64,000 nt of DNA from Fusarium oxysporum f. sp. lycopersici 4287 (GCF_000149955.1 NC_030991.1:2106340-2170339), one strand, 5' to 3'. Positions 10,349 through 21,829 are shown, counted from the stretch's first letter. Made by a program: numbers and translations. Notes: generated by a model not told the origin, from the letters alone.

Positions 10349-10635
10349 ATGAAGGTTATCCCTCTTCTCACCACTATGGCTGCCATCACAGCTGCTACTC
10401 CAGCTCCTAAAGGCTGTACGCCTGGAACCTACTCGTGCACGCCCGACCTCAAGGGCTGGCAGGTCTGTAATGTCGACCGCACCTGGGTAGTGAGTCTCTC
10501 CGTTCCATGGCGGTGGATGACAGGAAAAGCTTATCCGGTTTTTAGTTCGCCGGTGTCTGTCCCCCGAAGACTGGTTGCCTGTTTAACAAGCAGAACGGCT
10601 CGCCGTATTGCGTGCCCCCTGGCTTCCATTTCTAA
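10349..10635 (+). CDS. Small secreted cysteine-rich protein, 2 exons
   Basis: Model: exon 10349-10489, intron 10490-10545 (56 nt, GTGAGT...TTTTTAG), exon 10546-10635, giving 76 residues. The N-terminus MKVIPLLTTMAAITAATPA is a signal peptide (basic residue, hydrophobic core, A-x-A-like cleavage). The mature part has six cysteines (GC-TPGTYSC, GWQVC, GVC, TGC, SPYC), compatible with three disulphides, and ends soon after SPYCVPPGF. The splice restores a cysteine-patterned C-terminus that is lost if the intron is read through, which supports the model. I do not recognise a named family. Size, signal peptide and even cysteine count are those of effector-like or antimicrobial secreted proteins, but function is unknown. 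Confidence 0.75.
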
Positions 10636-11051
10636 TTGGGCTGCATTGCCGCGTCGTTGGGAAGTGTTGTTTTCTACTGCTTTTGTTGATTCTGTTCTTT
10701 ACTCAACTCTTGGTGCTTACTCAGTGCGGTATACGAGGGCGCTGATTAGTGCATCTTGATGTCAATCCTTTGCTGACGACAATGTGGATATACTGCCAGC
10801 TCTTTGTAGATAGGCTTGTTCTTTAATGTATCTTGACTTTTGCTTTATTACATAACAATGCCCTGGATTGTAATGTCTAGTATATGCAGTGAAAGAGATA
10901 CCTATTAATAGCCTAGTATCTGAGTAAAAGCAAAGATGCTAATAAGTTGAATCCCCAAGTTGCCAGCCTCAACAACTAATGATACAGCCAGGAAAGAATA
11001 TGCACATTCCCCATCGGTTAAAACCAACTCCATATCACCAAAAGAATCCGT
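10636..11051. other. Intergenic between convergent genes
   Basis: Nothing beyond the two 3' flanks was recognised. The sequence is AT-rich and without repeats. Confidence 0.4.
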
Positions 11052-11699
11052 TTAGACAACCTTCTCGTATTTGTAATGTGTATCAACAACAGTCTTTACT
11101 TCAACAGTTGTGTTCTCGCCAGTCTCTGCGACTGCATGGGCAACCACGTCATCCCCATATGGCCATTCCCCTTTCATCTTGTCCGGCGTGTCATACTCTG
11201 CATAATCAAGAGGATCAAGCAGCTTACGCGCTGCATTGTTTGCATCAGCCCGGTGAACAAAAGTCCCCTCTATTTGCATCTCCTGCACGCAGCCGGTTCG
11301 ATCTTTATTGTAGTCGATGACGGTCTGCGTCACGTAGTAAAGCGAAGGTATTCCCTGGGGTAACATGATAGATCCATCGCTGTCTCCCAGAAGCTGTTCG
11401 GTGTTGGGTGTAGCCTGGATAGAGATCTGGAATACCTGACCTGCAGGAGCCTTAGCGTAGACCAGAACTCCATTGCCATAAGCCCAGTCTCTAGTGTGAC
11501 TTGAATGTTCGGCGTACTCGATGAAGTCTTCCGGTTCGTATCTCAGCGTATGGAGGACCCTGAAAGCCGAGTCTTTGGCGGAGTCGAGTGTCGTACGTGT
11601 GCCGAGAATGTAAATGGATCGTTTGGCCCCCGAAGGGTCTAGATGGAAGTCGATGACTGTTAGGATGACATGGTAGAGGAGTTCGGAACTGTTCGACAT
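11052..11699 (-). CDS. Hypothetical protein with an internally duplicated domain
   Basis: An uninterrupted, intronless 215-residue frame from an ATG. It consists of two similar halves of about 95 residues. The first begins LLYHVILTVIDFHLD and the second LYYVTQTVIDYNKD; both contain a central helix followed by an acidic EYAEH / AEYDTP segment and a WAYGNGVLVYAKA / WPYGDDVVAHAVA strand. The protein lacks a signal peptide and membrane segment, so it is probably cytosolic. I do not recognise the family. The internal duplication argues that it is a genuine gene. It is convergent with the secreted-protein gene. Confidence 0.75.
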   Translation of the reverse strand: MSNSSELLYHVILTVIDFHLDPSGAKRSIYILGTRTTLDSAKDSAFRVLHTLRYEPEDFIEYAEHSSHTRDWAYGNGVLVYAKAPAGQVFQISIQATPNTEQLLGDSDGSIMLPQGIPSLYYVTQTVIDYNKDRTGCVQEMQIEGTFVHRADANNAARKLLDPLDYAEYDTPDKMKGEWPYGDDVVAHAVAETGENTTVEVKTVVDTHYKYEKVV

Positions 11700-12463
11700 G
11701 ATGAAGAACTTTCAAGTAGACATCAGGTATTTAAACAGAGAAGATGGTTTTTTTAATGAATAAGTCAGGTTTAATGACCCAAGAGCGCTCGAAGCGACTG
11801 AAGGGTCGACGTGAAAATATAGCCATATTGTCTGATGTGCATTTTGAAATCAGAGAAAGCGTATCATCATAGTAGTCAAATGAACGACGCTGCGGGGATG
11901 TCTCGACATGTCTTCATTGGTCATGCGATAAAGGTGGCGCCCTCAAACTCAATTGAATCTGCCCGAAGTTTGTTAATCCCCCTGCCAGAAGATCCGCACC
12001 TGATCCTTGTCGTGTAGAGGCTGCCTTTTTCATTGCATTCAGAGCTGTCATATGTCAGTCATAAGAGTAAATCGTGTTAAATTGTTAAACCCGGGTATTC
12101 AGCGAATTGGATCAATAGGATTTACTCACATGAACATCTGTGGCGTCTGAACGGCTGAAGGGGAGTGACTCGTCACATCACGTTGCGCGCCGTTGTGGCG
12201 TGATGCTAACGCTACGAATGGTATGTAATGGTGGTGTCCATCATATCATAGCCTAGAGCCTCGGAAACCCGTTCAAATGCTAACCTTCGATCAATTTCAG
12301 ATGGGAGTTCATAAGGTAAAATTCATATCAAACGCAACATCCCAGTCACTTGCCTCTGTGAGGAATCTCGGTGGGGGGACCCATCCTTGCACTTCATAGC
12401 ATTCATGTCTAGCTCTAGCATCACCCACTTGGGGAGCCCTGAGACCCCGACCCAAGCTATGCG
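11700..12463. other. Intergenic, nothing assigned
   Basis: Divergent upstream regions of the duplicated-domain gene and the RING-H2 gene. No supported feature was seen. Confidence 0.4.
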
Positions 12464-12489
12464 ATGCTGGGGCGGTTGTCTCCAATTCT

Positions 12490-15400
12490 CAAGCTTCGAA
12501 ATCGATCGACCAAACGATTTGATTGATTCGATTAATCGATTCGATTTCGATTTCGATCCATCAGCTAGAGCCTTCCAGTCGATCGATATCGATCGACTAC
12601 AAGTCGTGATTGATCGATTTGATCGTCGATCGCCAAATTCGTCGGAAGTGTTAGATTAGGTATTATTTGTGGGGCCATTCCTCACTGCGCATCGGCCAGT
12701 ACCATTGTAACCTTAACCTGACGCGTCACACAGCGCGACACGAGACAGACCCGTGTCCTTGGATGCTTGTCCAATGCTCTCTGCTCAAACATATTCAATT
12801 CAAGTAAACCTCATAGATTTGACACTTGCCAACGCGGTAGCCTACGGTCTAACCTCGGGTACTCTTTGTGGGACTCAGTCATTACCGTACCAATATATCA
12901 TGGACTCTTTCGACGAAGAGGTAGAAGATGCCACCACCTCAATCCCACCGCCTTCTTCTGAGCTGTCAACCAGCTCGGCTTCGACTAAGTATGCACCCAG
13001 CAAGTTTCCAGACTACGAGGCTTGGACGATTGATAAATTCGAGCGTTTCCCCGGCTTTACGATATGCCATGACCCTTCTCGGGAGCGGACTTGGTGGCAA
13101 TTCGGGTTTAGAATGAAGGATAATCGATCACAACCTCACAAGATTGTATGGATATGCGAGAGGTGTTTTCTTCGTAATAGGCTGAAGACTACAAATTATG
13201 TCTTCGTTGCTTCTACGGCAGGAGGTATCGTCTGGCATCTGAGTAGGGAACACAAGGTCGTGGTTGGTGCCATCCCCGCGCCCTATCCCATGTTGCTCGA
13301 CGATAAGCACTGACTTGTCAGCCGCCTTGTGGAAAAATGACAGGTCCAGGTTCTAGGAATGGAGGTACACAACGGAATCTACTCGATATGCTTCACGCCG
13401 ATCCCACGAATCCTCGAGATCAAACCCTTGTCAGCAATTTGCGTTCATTATTCGACCCCACCGTGAACCAGCTGCTCCTGCTCGACTGGCTTACGTACCA
13501 TAACCTCCCCTTCAATCTAGTAAACTCAGAGCGCTTCAGGCGACTCTTGCTCTACAATAACCCTTCTCTCCGGGAAGAGCAGATACCAAGCGACAGGACT
13601 CTCGTGAACCTTCTAACAAGTGAGTACAATCGAGCTAGCCAGGAAGTTCGCGTGCTTCTTCGAAAAGCGAGAAGTACGGTTCATTTTACCTTCGACGGTT
13701 GGACTTCCCGACAAAACGCATCATTCCTTGGCATCAATGCTCATTTTATTGACCGAGATTGGAAACAATGGAGAATTCTTTTGGCGTTACCACCTCTAAG
13801 GAATCGCCATACTGGTGCAGTGCTTGCGGATGAAGTTGCAGACACGATTTGTGCCTTCGACCTTCAAGATAGGTACGCAACCATGACCAACGACTCCATC
13901 GGTTAGCAAGCCGAGCCAAGTATTCTAACTGTTATTCGACTTCAGAATCGGGTACTATACGTTTGATAACGCTGCGAATAATGATACAGCTATGGAAGCA
14001 CTCGCCGCTGAGTTCGACTTCGACAAAGATGAGCGTCGCATTCGCTGTGCCCCTCATTTTCTGAACTTGGCAGTCAGGGCTATGATGTATGGAAGTAAAA
14101 GCGACAACTTTGACGAACTGCTGGCTCACTGGGGCGACAAGGACTTCATGACGGAAGAGGACGAGCAACGCCAGTTATCCGACGCCATCAATGAACTTGG
14201 GAAGGACGACGACGACTTTGGCACGCCAAGCATGGAAGAAGACTTGGAGCTTGAGACAGCCCCGGAACATAATCAGGAGCAGTGCCAGGTCCCTGAGATT
14301 ATCAACGCTGAGTAGATGGACACATACCGTAAGTATGGGCCATTTGGCAAGCTACATAACATTGGCATCGCCCTTCGAACGAGCAGCCAACTTCTAGAGG
14401 ACTTTTATGAAGCTCAACGACAGACCGCGCCAACCGAACCTGTACTTGCGTGGATTCAAAACGTCTGTACACGTTGGCAATCCGATGAGGCGATGGCCTC
14501 GCGCGCCCTGCTCAAGCGCTCGGCCTTAAACAGGATGCTCTCCATTATCGAGGAACGATGATCAGCCAACGCGGTAAAGAACAAGACAGACCGGCAATAT
14601 TGAAAGAAACTCTCTCCCTTGAGGAATGGAAGGTTATTGCGACAGTTCAGAAGATCCTCCAGCCGTTCAAGGTCGCCTCAAAGCAGCTCCAGCGCGAGGG
14701 CATTGCTGGTAAACGTTCAACATCGGGAGGGTTCGATGAGTATTTCCAGGTGGTGGAGATACTTCTTGACCACCTTGAGCTGGCTGTCAAAGGGGTATTA
14801 ATTGAAGAGAATGATGATCATGTTATGGAAGAGGTTCACCTATTCGATGACATGGATGCGAAGACCCGGAGACTTTTGAAAATTTACATTAAACTCGGAT
14901 GGAAGAAGCTGAACTGCTACTATGGCAAGCTGACCTCAACCGCCTACGTAGCGGCAGTTGTATTTCACCCGTGTAAGAAATGGCGAACACTAGAGCAGCT
15001 TTGGAACCAGCTCCCGTCTCGTCAGACGTCGGAGTGGAGGAAGACTTATGAGGAAAACCTAACGAGAGTCTGGAAAGAGAAGTACAAGAACATGGGTCAT
15101 GGGGTAGCTTGCAGTGCTGTTTCAGCTACTGAGAGCAATAGTGCCCTGGACTATATTGAGCGCCGACTAGCGTTTAGTCGATCACTCGTCCGGCCCGGCT
15201 CTCAAGAACGACAAAGCAAACGGCGAAGGCAGTCAGCCATGTTGCCAGTACAAGACGAGCTTGACCAGTACTTGTCTGAGCCGCCAGTAGACAACATCGC
15301 GTACAAAGTCGATCCGATTGCTTGGTGGAGGGATGTCGGAGCGGTGCGGTTTCCTCGGTTATCTTTCATGGCTGTCGACTTTCTCACCATTGCGTCATCT

Positions 15401-15592
15401 TCTGCTGAAACAGAGAGATTTCAGCAGTTGCGGGAGGATGGTGACACCGCTTAGGTGCCGCCTGCGACGGCATATTGTAGCCATGGCCCAGTGTCTTCGT
15501 TCGTGGAGTAAGGCTGGGATCTACCAACCAGCTCTGCCCCTTGGTCTCCTTGAAGACCCTGCTCGATATAAATCGATCGATTTCGAAGCTTG
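12490..15592 (+). mobile_element. hAT transposon (3,103 bp) inside the RING-H2 gene
   Basis: The terminal inverted repeat CAAGCTTCGAAATCGATCGA is perfect over 20 bases at both ends. The 8-bp target duplication ccaattct is exact (12482-12489 and 15593-15600). The left subterminal region (12500-12640) is packed with atcgat/gatcga motifs. An exact duplication suggests a fairly recent insertion, although the transposase is already broken. Confidence 0.92.
12900..15560 (+). pseudogene. hAT transposase, broken
   Basis: The first exon from ATG 12900 encodes a BED-type finger (W-CERC and HLSREH). A 65-nt intron (13257-13321, CTGAC branch) and a 73-nt intron (13873-13945) restore frame into the catalytic region: [20 protein letters not shown], then [12 protein letters not shown], then [23 protein letters not shown] at 14313 interrupts the segment before YGPFGKLHNIG, a frameshift lies near 14558, and another near 15422 separates SSAETERF from SCGRMVTPL. 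The C-terminal dimerisation domain (YLSEPP to WWRDVGAVRFPRLS) is otherwise complete. The element could move only with transposase supplied by another copy. Confidence 0.85.
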
Positions 15593-16138
15593 CCAATTCT
15601 GCTGCCGCTTATGGCTTTGACAATTCTATTCGTGGTTGGAATGCCGAAGTATGTCTCCTTATCTTTTGCAAATAGCTACGATACTAATGATTGTGAAGAG
15701 TCTATAAATGGCCGAGGCCGGGAATTTCTGTGTCCCCAGAAACATCACCGGCTTCTATGTCGTCATGTTCTCAGCCTCGATACCTGCCGCACCTCGATGC
15801 CCTTGCTCCTTCTAGAACGAGCAAATACATGAGGTGGGACATCATGCACCATGTACACGCCTCCTGGGCTGTACCGGCCTCAAACATGACGTGGTATATC
15901 TTTGAACGTGTCACTATTCGAAGGCACCTACTAACCGCCATGCTCTATATTCAGTGCTATTTGTTTGTGTGATGTTATGGATACGGCCATGGTTCGCCAA
16001 TTGGACTGTCAGCATATCTTTCACTCCAACTGTATCGTGGCCTGGTACCTGGCGGCACATGACACATGCCCTACATGTATGCATAACTTTGTCATCAATT
16101 ATGGCACAATATCAAGGCCACAACACGCCCATATCTAG

Positions 16139-16613
16139 AAATACTAGGTAGATAATATTTAGATCTCACACCCGGATCTATCCTGCGTTGCATCGACCAA
16201 TTACACATCCTTTACCGTCTGCCGAATATGCCAGCTGACCCAGTCATGATGTCCGATCTATGAGTCAAATCTAGTGTTCTTGAATCACCGGGTTGAAAGA
16301 AAGAGTAAGGTTCATCCTCTCACCGGCAGTTAGTTTGAGTCCGGCAAATGATATTATACCTTGGTCTTAAGCATGAAAGATGTGCAGCCACGGGGATTAT
16401 CCTCGAGCTACGGAGCAATTGGTCTGCTATTCTACGTAGGTGGTGGACATGGGTTTGAGCGTACTTTACGCAAGACACATATATAAATTAGCTGAGTGGT
16501 TCCTCTCACACACATGCGCAATAACCTTAACTATTTATCTCCACGTGGTTATCGCCAACCTCTAGCCTTTCTTATGGTTCCTTCTCAGGCCTTTGTTAAA
16601 CGTATCTCATCTA
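16139..16613. other. Intergenic, nothing assigned
   Basis: Between the RING copy-1 stop and the bHLH fragment; no coding similarity or repeat was seen. Confidence 0.4.
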
Positions 16614-17096
16614 TCACTGACTCATCAACGTTTTATTTAGATCACTCAGCTGAGTAGACAGATGTCTGTTCTCTTCCTCGAGAGTGAGGACGCGCTGCCT
16701 TGCGGCATCCAACACTTCGCCTCGACTGTAACCAAAATCCGGAGCTTCCGGGTCCCCTTCGCCCACGGCCTCGTCCCTCATCTTGCAAGCCTCGAGCACA
16801 GCGAGTAATCCCTCAAACCTCAGTTTCAAGCGTGTGCGATACTGCTTCTCCATGTTGTTATAGCACTCCCGTGCTTGAAGGACATGTGCAGGAAGTCCGG
16901 GTTTCTTGTGGACTTTCTTTAGTTTGTGAGATGCTGAGCGCATTTTCACTTCCGGTGGGGTCCTTTCGAGTTGCTCCGAAATTCCCGCAGTAAGTGACTG
17001 CGGCGGGACTGTTGTCTGGCTCATATCGGAACCAGCTAAATCGAGTTTATGTGGGGAATTTTTCGGCTGTGGCATTTTCCCGCTCCGCATAAGCAA
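16614..17096 (-). pseudogene. bHLH transcription factor (copy 1), 5' truncated
   Basis: On the minus strand the 160 residues end in a bHLH domain: ECYNNMEKQYRTRLKLRFEG, LLAVLEACK, a loop, then SRGEVLDAARQRVLTLEEEN. The Tyr-Arg pair after the Glu is the SREBP-type signature. The residue four before the Glu, normally a base-contacting His, is Tyr. The upstream part of the gene, present in the paralogue at 33006-34060, is missing because copia sequence begins within about 30 bases of the fragment's 5' edge. Not expected to be functional. Confidence 0.75.
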
Positions 17097-17119
17097 ATCG
17101 TCATCCCCAATAAGTCTCG

Positions 17120-17713
17120 TCAGGCAAGAGGGACCACGGCTTGGTGCTTGGGGGCGTCAAGAAAGATCCTGAATCTGCTTGGAGCATCACGGCTTGGGCC
17201 GACTCGGATTGGAAAGGCGACACTGTTACGGGAAGATCGACGTTTGGATGGCTCGTCCAACTTGAAGGATCTACAGTCTCATGGAGGGACAAACGGCACG
17301 AAACAGTGGCACTATCGACTACCGAGGCTGAATATACAGCACTCTCCCAGTGTGCCAGAGAATTGGCCTGGACTAAAAACCTCTTCTCTGAACTGCTCCT
17401 TCCGCTACATATGCCTATCCCGCTGAACGGCGACAACCAGGGTTCCCTAAAGCTATGCAGAAACCCTGAGCTTCACCAACGGACAAAGCACATTCCGTTA
17501 ACCGAGCACCATATCCGAGAAGAAGTTGAAGCTAGGAACATTGATGTGCAAAACGTCAGCACACATGGGCAGGTAGCAGACGGACTCACTAAACCATTGA
17601 ACGCCGTCAGCCATGGTCACTTTCTAGAAGCAATTCGAGTCAGTGCATGTCCGATCGAGAAAGCAGGTCGTATTATTTGGAGTACTGAAGTCCACGATGA
17701 CTCTGTGCCCTGA
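17120..17713 (+). pseudogene. Ty1/copia Pol 3' end (RNase H)
   Basis: The translation is a typical copia RNase H: AWADSDWKGD, then GRSTFGWLVQLEGSTVSWRD, ALSTTEAEYTALSQCARE, DNQGSLKLCRNPE and TKHIPLTEHHIREEVE, ending VADGLTKPL. Reverse transcriptase, integrase and Gag are missing on the left, so this is a 5'-deleted element. A polypurine tract (about 17713-17733) and the 3' LTR follow directly. Confidence 0.9.
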
Positions 17714-17733
17714 AGACAAGGTGGATGGGGGCG

Positions 17734-17928
17734 TGTTGGAAAATCCGGGGATCCCCCTTCCCTTCAGGATTCAGACTAACAGTCTGAAAGTCCTAGATTT
17801 AAAGTTTAAAGTCATAGATGAAATCATTTAGAGATATAAACCTGAGAAGAACTCTCATCTCAATAATGAACAACCAAGTTATACAAAAATATATTTTCAC
17901 CCAGCACTACTGCGCAATATAAACAACA
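17734..17928 (+). repeat. 3' LTR, copia family A
   Basis: It begins tgttggaaaatccgggg immediately after the polypurine tract and ends aaacaaca. Two solo LTRs of the same family lie at 24389-24561 and 58350-58545. Confidence 0.88.
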
Positions 17929-18177
17929 CCTCGTGACTATGACAGGATCTTGCCGCGACGCTAAAAATCGAGAAATTCAAGCTTAAGTACAGAGTGCAAT
18001 GTACTGCGGGGCGAAGTGGCTCTGCCGCTAACCCAATTTAGCACACTTGCAGTGATTTCGGGGGTGGTTTGCAACAGTCACCTCTATCCCTTCTATTGTC
18101 GAGGAGCTCCGGTCGGGCCACAGCAGGGTTGGGCAGCCAATAAAAATGCATCGGATTAAGGGTACCTACCCCTTCAC
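17929..18177. other. Unassigned sequence between LTR and piggyBac fragment
   Basis: No coding similarity was seen. It may be the terminal non-coding part of the adjacent piggyBac element. Confidence 0.35.
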
Positions 18178-18459
18178 CTATTTTAGCCTATGGTAGAAGT
18201 ACCAGCAATCTCTCCAGTTACAAATCGCTACATCACACTGCTCACATCCCCCAACTGTCTGGCGCCTCCTTTTATTACGACTGACCGGCGCCAAGGGCCT
18301 CCTTGAGCTTCTTGACCTTGGCTGCCCTAATTGAAGTCCCTGATAAGCGTGGCAATTCGACTTTTTTCCCTCTTTGGACGTGCTTATGTTGTGTAATAGG
18401 CGTAAATTCGTCCCCAGCTCGAAAAAGCGGCCTCGATTGACTTTGCGGATGGAAGGCTT
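18178..18459 (-). pseudogene. piggyBac-like transposase C-terminus
   Basis: The minus-strand translation ends in a cysteine-rich finger, GGCEQCDVAICNWRDCWYFY H, preceded by a basic RRPLAPVSRNKRRRQT stretch. This is the C-terminal arrangement of fungal piggyBac-like transposases, also seen at the end of the copy at 20700-21829. The upstream part stops at the left end of the deleted hAT element at 18460, so it was probably interrupted or replaced there. Confidence 0.7.
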
Positions 18460-19899
18460 CAGGCTGGCGATCAATTCAACCATCAACTCAATCTCGTCAA
18501 TTTTATGGAAGTTGAAGTCACGTGCATCAATTCAATCAATCCCATTTGACACTCGCATTGATTGTTTCAATTCCACCTAGATGCTTTCAACGTTGACCAT
18601 CGGTTGAAACTGTCGATAATGGCAGTGGTTCAGGGTAGCGCCCAGTCCGTGTAGTCCCATAAGACGCGTCCACAGGACCCCTGCTAGTACTTTTGCCCCG
18701 TATTTTTGATGCACGTGCCAACTGCACCTAGCATTAGGGGTTTATGAACGCGTCTCAGCTGTCGTCGCGCTCTATGACCCTTGCAGGAAGATCATTACCT
18801 GCATTCCATTCCTTTCCTAACCTTCAAATGACGCCAACGTACCTGTCAAGTGCCAGAGTCCCGACTGCAGCGCACCTAGTACTTCACCTAATAACTTGGA
18901 TGCTTCGCCAGTCGATTGGAAAGCCTTCCCATGGCACAAGTTTCCGGGTTTCTCGATTTCGGAACGCGTTGGCAGGCACACTTCGTGGGTTTGGCAGCAC
19001 GGCTTTGACATTCAAGCCCGCGATTCTCCCACGAGGAGGAAATGGGTTTGCAAGCATTGTCCCCGGAGGGTCAGGTCCAAGGTGACAGACTTCACTGCGG
19101 TTGGCACACAGAATATCGAGAAACATCTGATCAGGGAGCACAGACTTGTCGACGAGTCCGAGAGGAGGAAGCCACCTGCTCTTTGGAAGGGAAAGCAGGA
19201 AAAGACACGCCCAAGAAACATTGTGGGAGGAAGAGTACAAACCGCTACCGACTCTTTCGAATTCGAATGAAGAACCCCCATTCAAGCGTTTGAAGGCAAT
19301 GAGTGCACTCGAAAGGCACTGAGCTCACAGGACTTCGTCTCTGGTAGGCAGGTGTTCTTGGGAAAGTCCACGGAGTAGGGGCCAAGACGAATATGATCAC
19401 TGGCTGTCGAGTGCCGACTCTAGGAACGACAATCTTGTGACAGATCCCATCCAATATTGGTGGGAAAGGCGGAGAGACTACCCTCGATTGTCGCGAATGG
19501 TCCTTGACCTACTATCAATACCGTCTATGTCGGCAGAGTGCGAGCGTTTGTTTAGTGTTGCTGAGCAAATGGTACCACCGCTGCGGACTCGATAGGAATG
19601 GCACAGACACTGAGGTCATGGGTGCGGAATGGCCTAGTCGACGCGGCTGATAGCTTGATTGATGTGTCAGAAGAGGTTGGAAATAGCGTTATATGGGAGG
19701 CAGAGGAGGATGACCTAGACGCTGGGAAGTGAGCATTGGGGGACTCGACGCGCGTGTGATATTCAACATATTCAATTCAACGCCATCAATTCAATCTGGA
19801 GATGCAGTGGTTCAACTCCACTGGCCAAATGCTGAGTAAGCTTTCAACGCAACGCCACGCGAGGACGAAATTGATGGAATTGAATTGATCGCCAGCCTG
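18460..19899 (+). mobile_element. Deleted hAT element, CAGGCTGGCGATC family
   Basis: The left end reads CAGGCTGGCGATCAATTCAA and the right end is its reverse complement (attgatcgccagcctg). Both subterminal regions are rich in caattcaa/ttgaattg motifs (18470-18580 and 19760-19890). The flanking 8-mers (gaaggctt and gagtcacc) do not match, so the ends may have been rearranged after insertion. The element shares its TIR core with the larger hAT at 42961-46119. Confidence 0.75.
18896..19640 (+). pseudogene. hAT transposase remnant: BED finger joined to C-terminus
   Basis: The first part encodes a BED finger (FPWHKFPGF, RKWVCKHCPRR, NIEKHLIREH). A second part from about 19441 encodes the C-terminal dimerisation domain (DPIQYWWERRRDYPRLSRMV, SAECERLFSVAEQM). 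The whole catalytic middle found in the 42961-46119 relative is missing, and the frame shifts between the parts. It is an internally deleted derivative. Confidence 0.8.
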
Positions 19900-20699
19900 G
19901 AGTCACCTCGGGTACATAAGGCGAAATGCGACAGAATTCAAAGGGCTAGAGAACAAGGCCACGACGCGAAACGAGAAAAGTTCAAGTCGATATGAATATT
20001 TCATGAAAAAAGCAATATAGTGCGGGTCTTAGTTTGCGAGTATCTTCATGCCTGGCCGAATCCGGTGTAATTGAAAATTTGGATTTTTGTGTGGGAGGAA
20101 CGAAATTTTGGTTATGCATTAGGTGGTCCTGGATGGTAATGAACAACAATGTCCTCATCCGAGGTTACAGAATAACCCGCTATACTATATTTCAGCTATT
20201 ACGAATGCGGTATCATCTGATTCCCAACCGTCGAGTACCATATTTGCAATCAGGAGATTGTGATCACATGGCGGACGCCATCATAACCAAAGCGCAACTA
20301 GTACGAATTAACCTATAGTATACATTGGTCACGACTTTTACAACATGGTACCTTTCGATGGAGCTGTTATATAATTCCCCCGAGCTTTTCGAGCAGCTCC
20401 TCTCGTCACTATCTCCTCAGTGCCCACAAGCCTCAATCCCGTACCCCGCCCCATATGACCCTGGTCATGACGACAGTACAAGTGGGGTACGGAAAGTTAG
20501 TTCTGTTGAACAGGCGCTCGGGTCTCACGTGCAAGCAGGGATACTTTAAGATTACAACCGAAATGGTAAAACCTCTAAAGGGGCAGAATTCAACAGAAGA
20601 CAAGATGAATATACCAATCTGGATCAATGGACCGAATACACGTAATGTCTGACAAGTTCAATGAAGCAATTTCGGCCAAAACACCATACAAATTATTTT
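19900..20699. other. Unassigned sequence upstream of piggyBac remnant
   Basis: It holds several short open frames (for example 20325-20549) without recognisable domains. Part could be the eroded N-terminal half of the following piggyBac-like transposase, but I cannot support that from motifs. Confidence 0.3.
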
Positions 20700-21829
20700 G
20701 AAGTTATCAATGAATTCTCCGCCAATTCTAGAAGAGATACATATTATCAACACCTATGATGACAGTAGCTTTATTAAAGAAGATCATAGTCGCTGTATAC
20801 ACCAAATGATCCGAACTGGGTAGCTGTTTTTCCGGCCGAAACAGACTGTGGCACCAAATTCGAGCTCTTTGTGGATAACCTCTTCTCGTCGTCAGATCTC
20901 TTCCGCAGCCTTCACAAGCATGGCCATGGGGCCACAGGCACGGCTCGCCCTAACTATGGCATCCATAAGGAGCTACAACAAGATAAGAAGGCTGATGGGG
21001 AGGGACCAAAACCAGCTATCAAGTCAAGGTGATCCTAACCCCTGACAATCAGATATAGCGTCAGACACTTTTTATATGTGAGATCCCTACTGATTTGTCT
21101 ACGTGCCATACTTCTAGGTCAAACCGATAGCTTGGAAAGATAGCTGCCTTGTGTTGTTCCTGACTACTGTGTTCACGGGCGACGAGCGAGTTGATCGAAA
21201 GAGGAAGAGGCCGTCTTCTAAGAAGTTAGAAGCCAAGCCGATACAGCTTTTTTCTTTTTCTATTTGGTGACGAAGCTGTCAAAGTGATAAAAGTCCCGAC
21301 ATTTGCTGCTGCCTACAACGACGAAAAGAATCATTTTGATCGAGGTGACCAGTTGAGATCATATCATGCCTATGATCCTCTCCGCCGCGGCCCTTGGCGG
21401 GCACTTTGTTGGACCTTTCTTCTTGATGTGGTCCTTATTCATAGCTATATTGCTCAACTACAAGGGCCCGGGCCAAATTAGAAGAAGTATACGACAGAAG
21501 CAGAGTGGCGAGCGTGCATTTACAACGCCTTATTCAACACATATCATGAAGAAAGTTAGTCAAGGAAGAGGTATCGCGCAGAGAACGAATCCGACCCTGG
21601 AATACAGCAAAAAGAGTACCTACTTGTTCGCCGGAAGATATGTCGGATTGCTTTGCTTGTCAGGGCTTTCGACAAGGCTAAGTGAGGTCAAAAGGCCAAA
21701 AAAGGGGGCCCTTTGGGGAGGATGGCGGTAATGCAAGAAGGGGGCAGACTGATTATTGGTGTAGCGTGTGCAAGGTTCCTCTTTGTAACAACGGGAATTG
21801 CTGGTACTTCTATCATAATAAGAATTAGG
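20700..21829 (+). pseudogene. piggyBac-like transposase, C-terminal half
   Basis: Homology is spread over frames: FELFVDNLFSSSDLFRSLHK with HGATGTARPNYGI (catalytic Asp block, about 20840-20975), VKPIAWKDSCLVLFLTTVF (about 21120-21175), PTFAAAYNDEKNHFDRGDQL with a following helical ALCWTFLLDVVLIHSYIA segment (about 21298-21460), and the terminal finger WCSVCKVPLCNNGNCWYFYH ending in a stop at about 21829. The order matches the piggyBac-like DDE family. Frameshifts and stops make it inactive. Confidence 0.8.

Larger units (their letters stand above)
12464..16138 (+). pseudogene. RING-H2 membrane protein gene (copy 1), disrupted by a hAT element
   Basis: The ATG at 12464 opens 26 coding bases that stop at the hAT insertion. 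Directly after the element, 15601-15648 continues the same frame and completes a hydrophobic transmembrane segment (LPLMALTILFVVG). A canonical intron (15649-15698, GTATGT...GAAG), an exon 15699-15893, an intron 15894-15954 and an exon 15955-16138 follow, closing a 150-codon frame. The last exon encodes the RING-H2 finger C-x2-C...C-x-H-x2-H-x2-C...CPTC with all eight ligands; the first Cys codon is split by the last intron. Such proteins are E3 ubiquitin ligases acting at membranes. The paralogue at 27949-28515 has the same order: TM, WPR motif, linker, RING. Only the transposon breaks this copy. Confidence 0.8.

Noticed and set aside
20034..20318. 94-residue plus-strand open frame
   Set aside because: No domain, splice logic or compositional support; it lies in a region flanked by transposon remnants.
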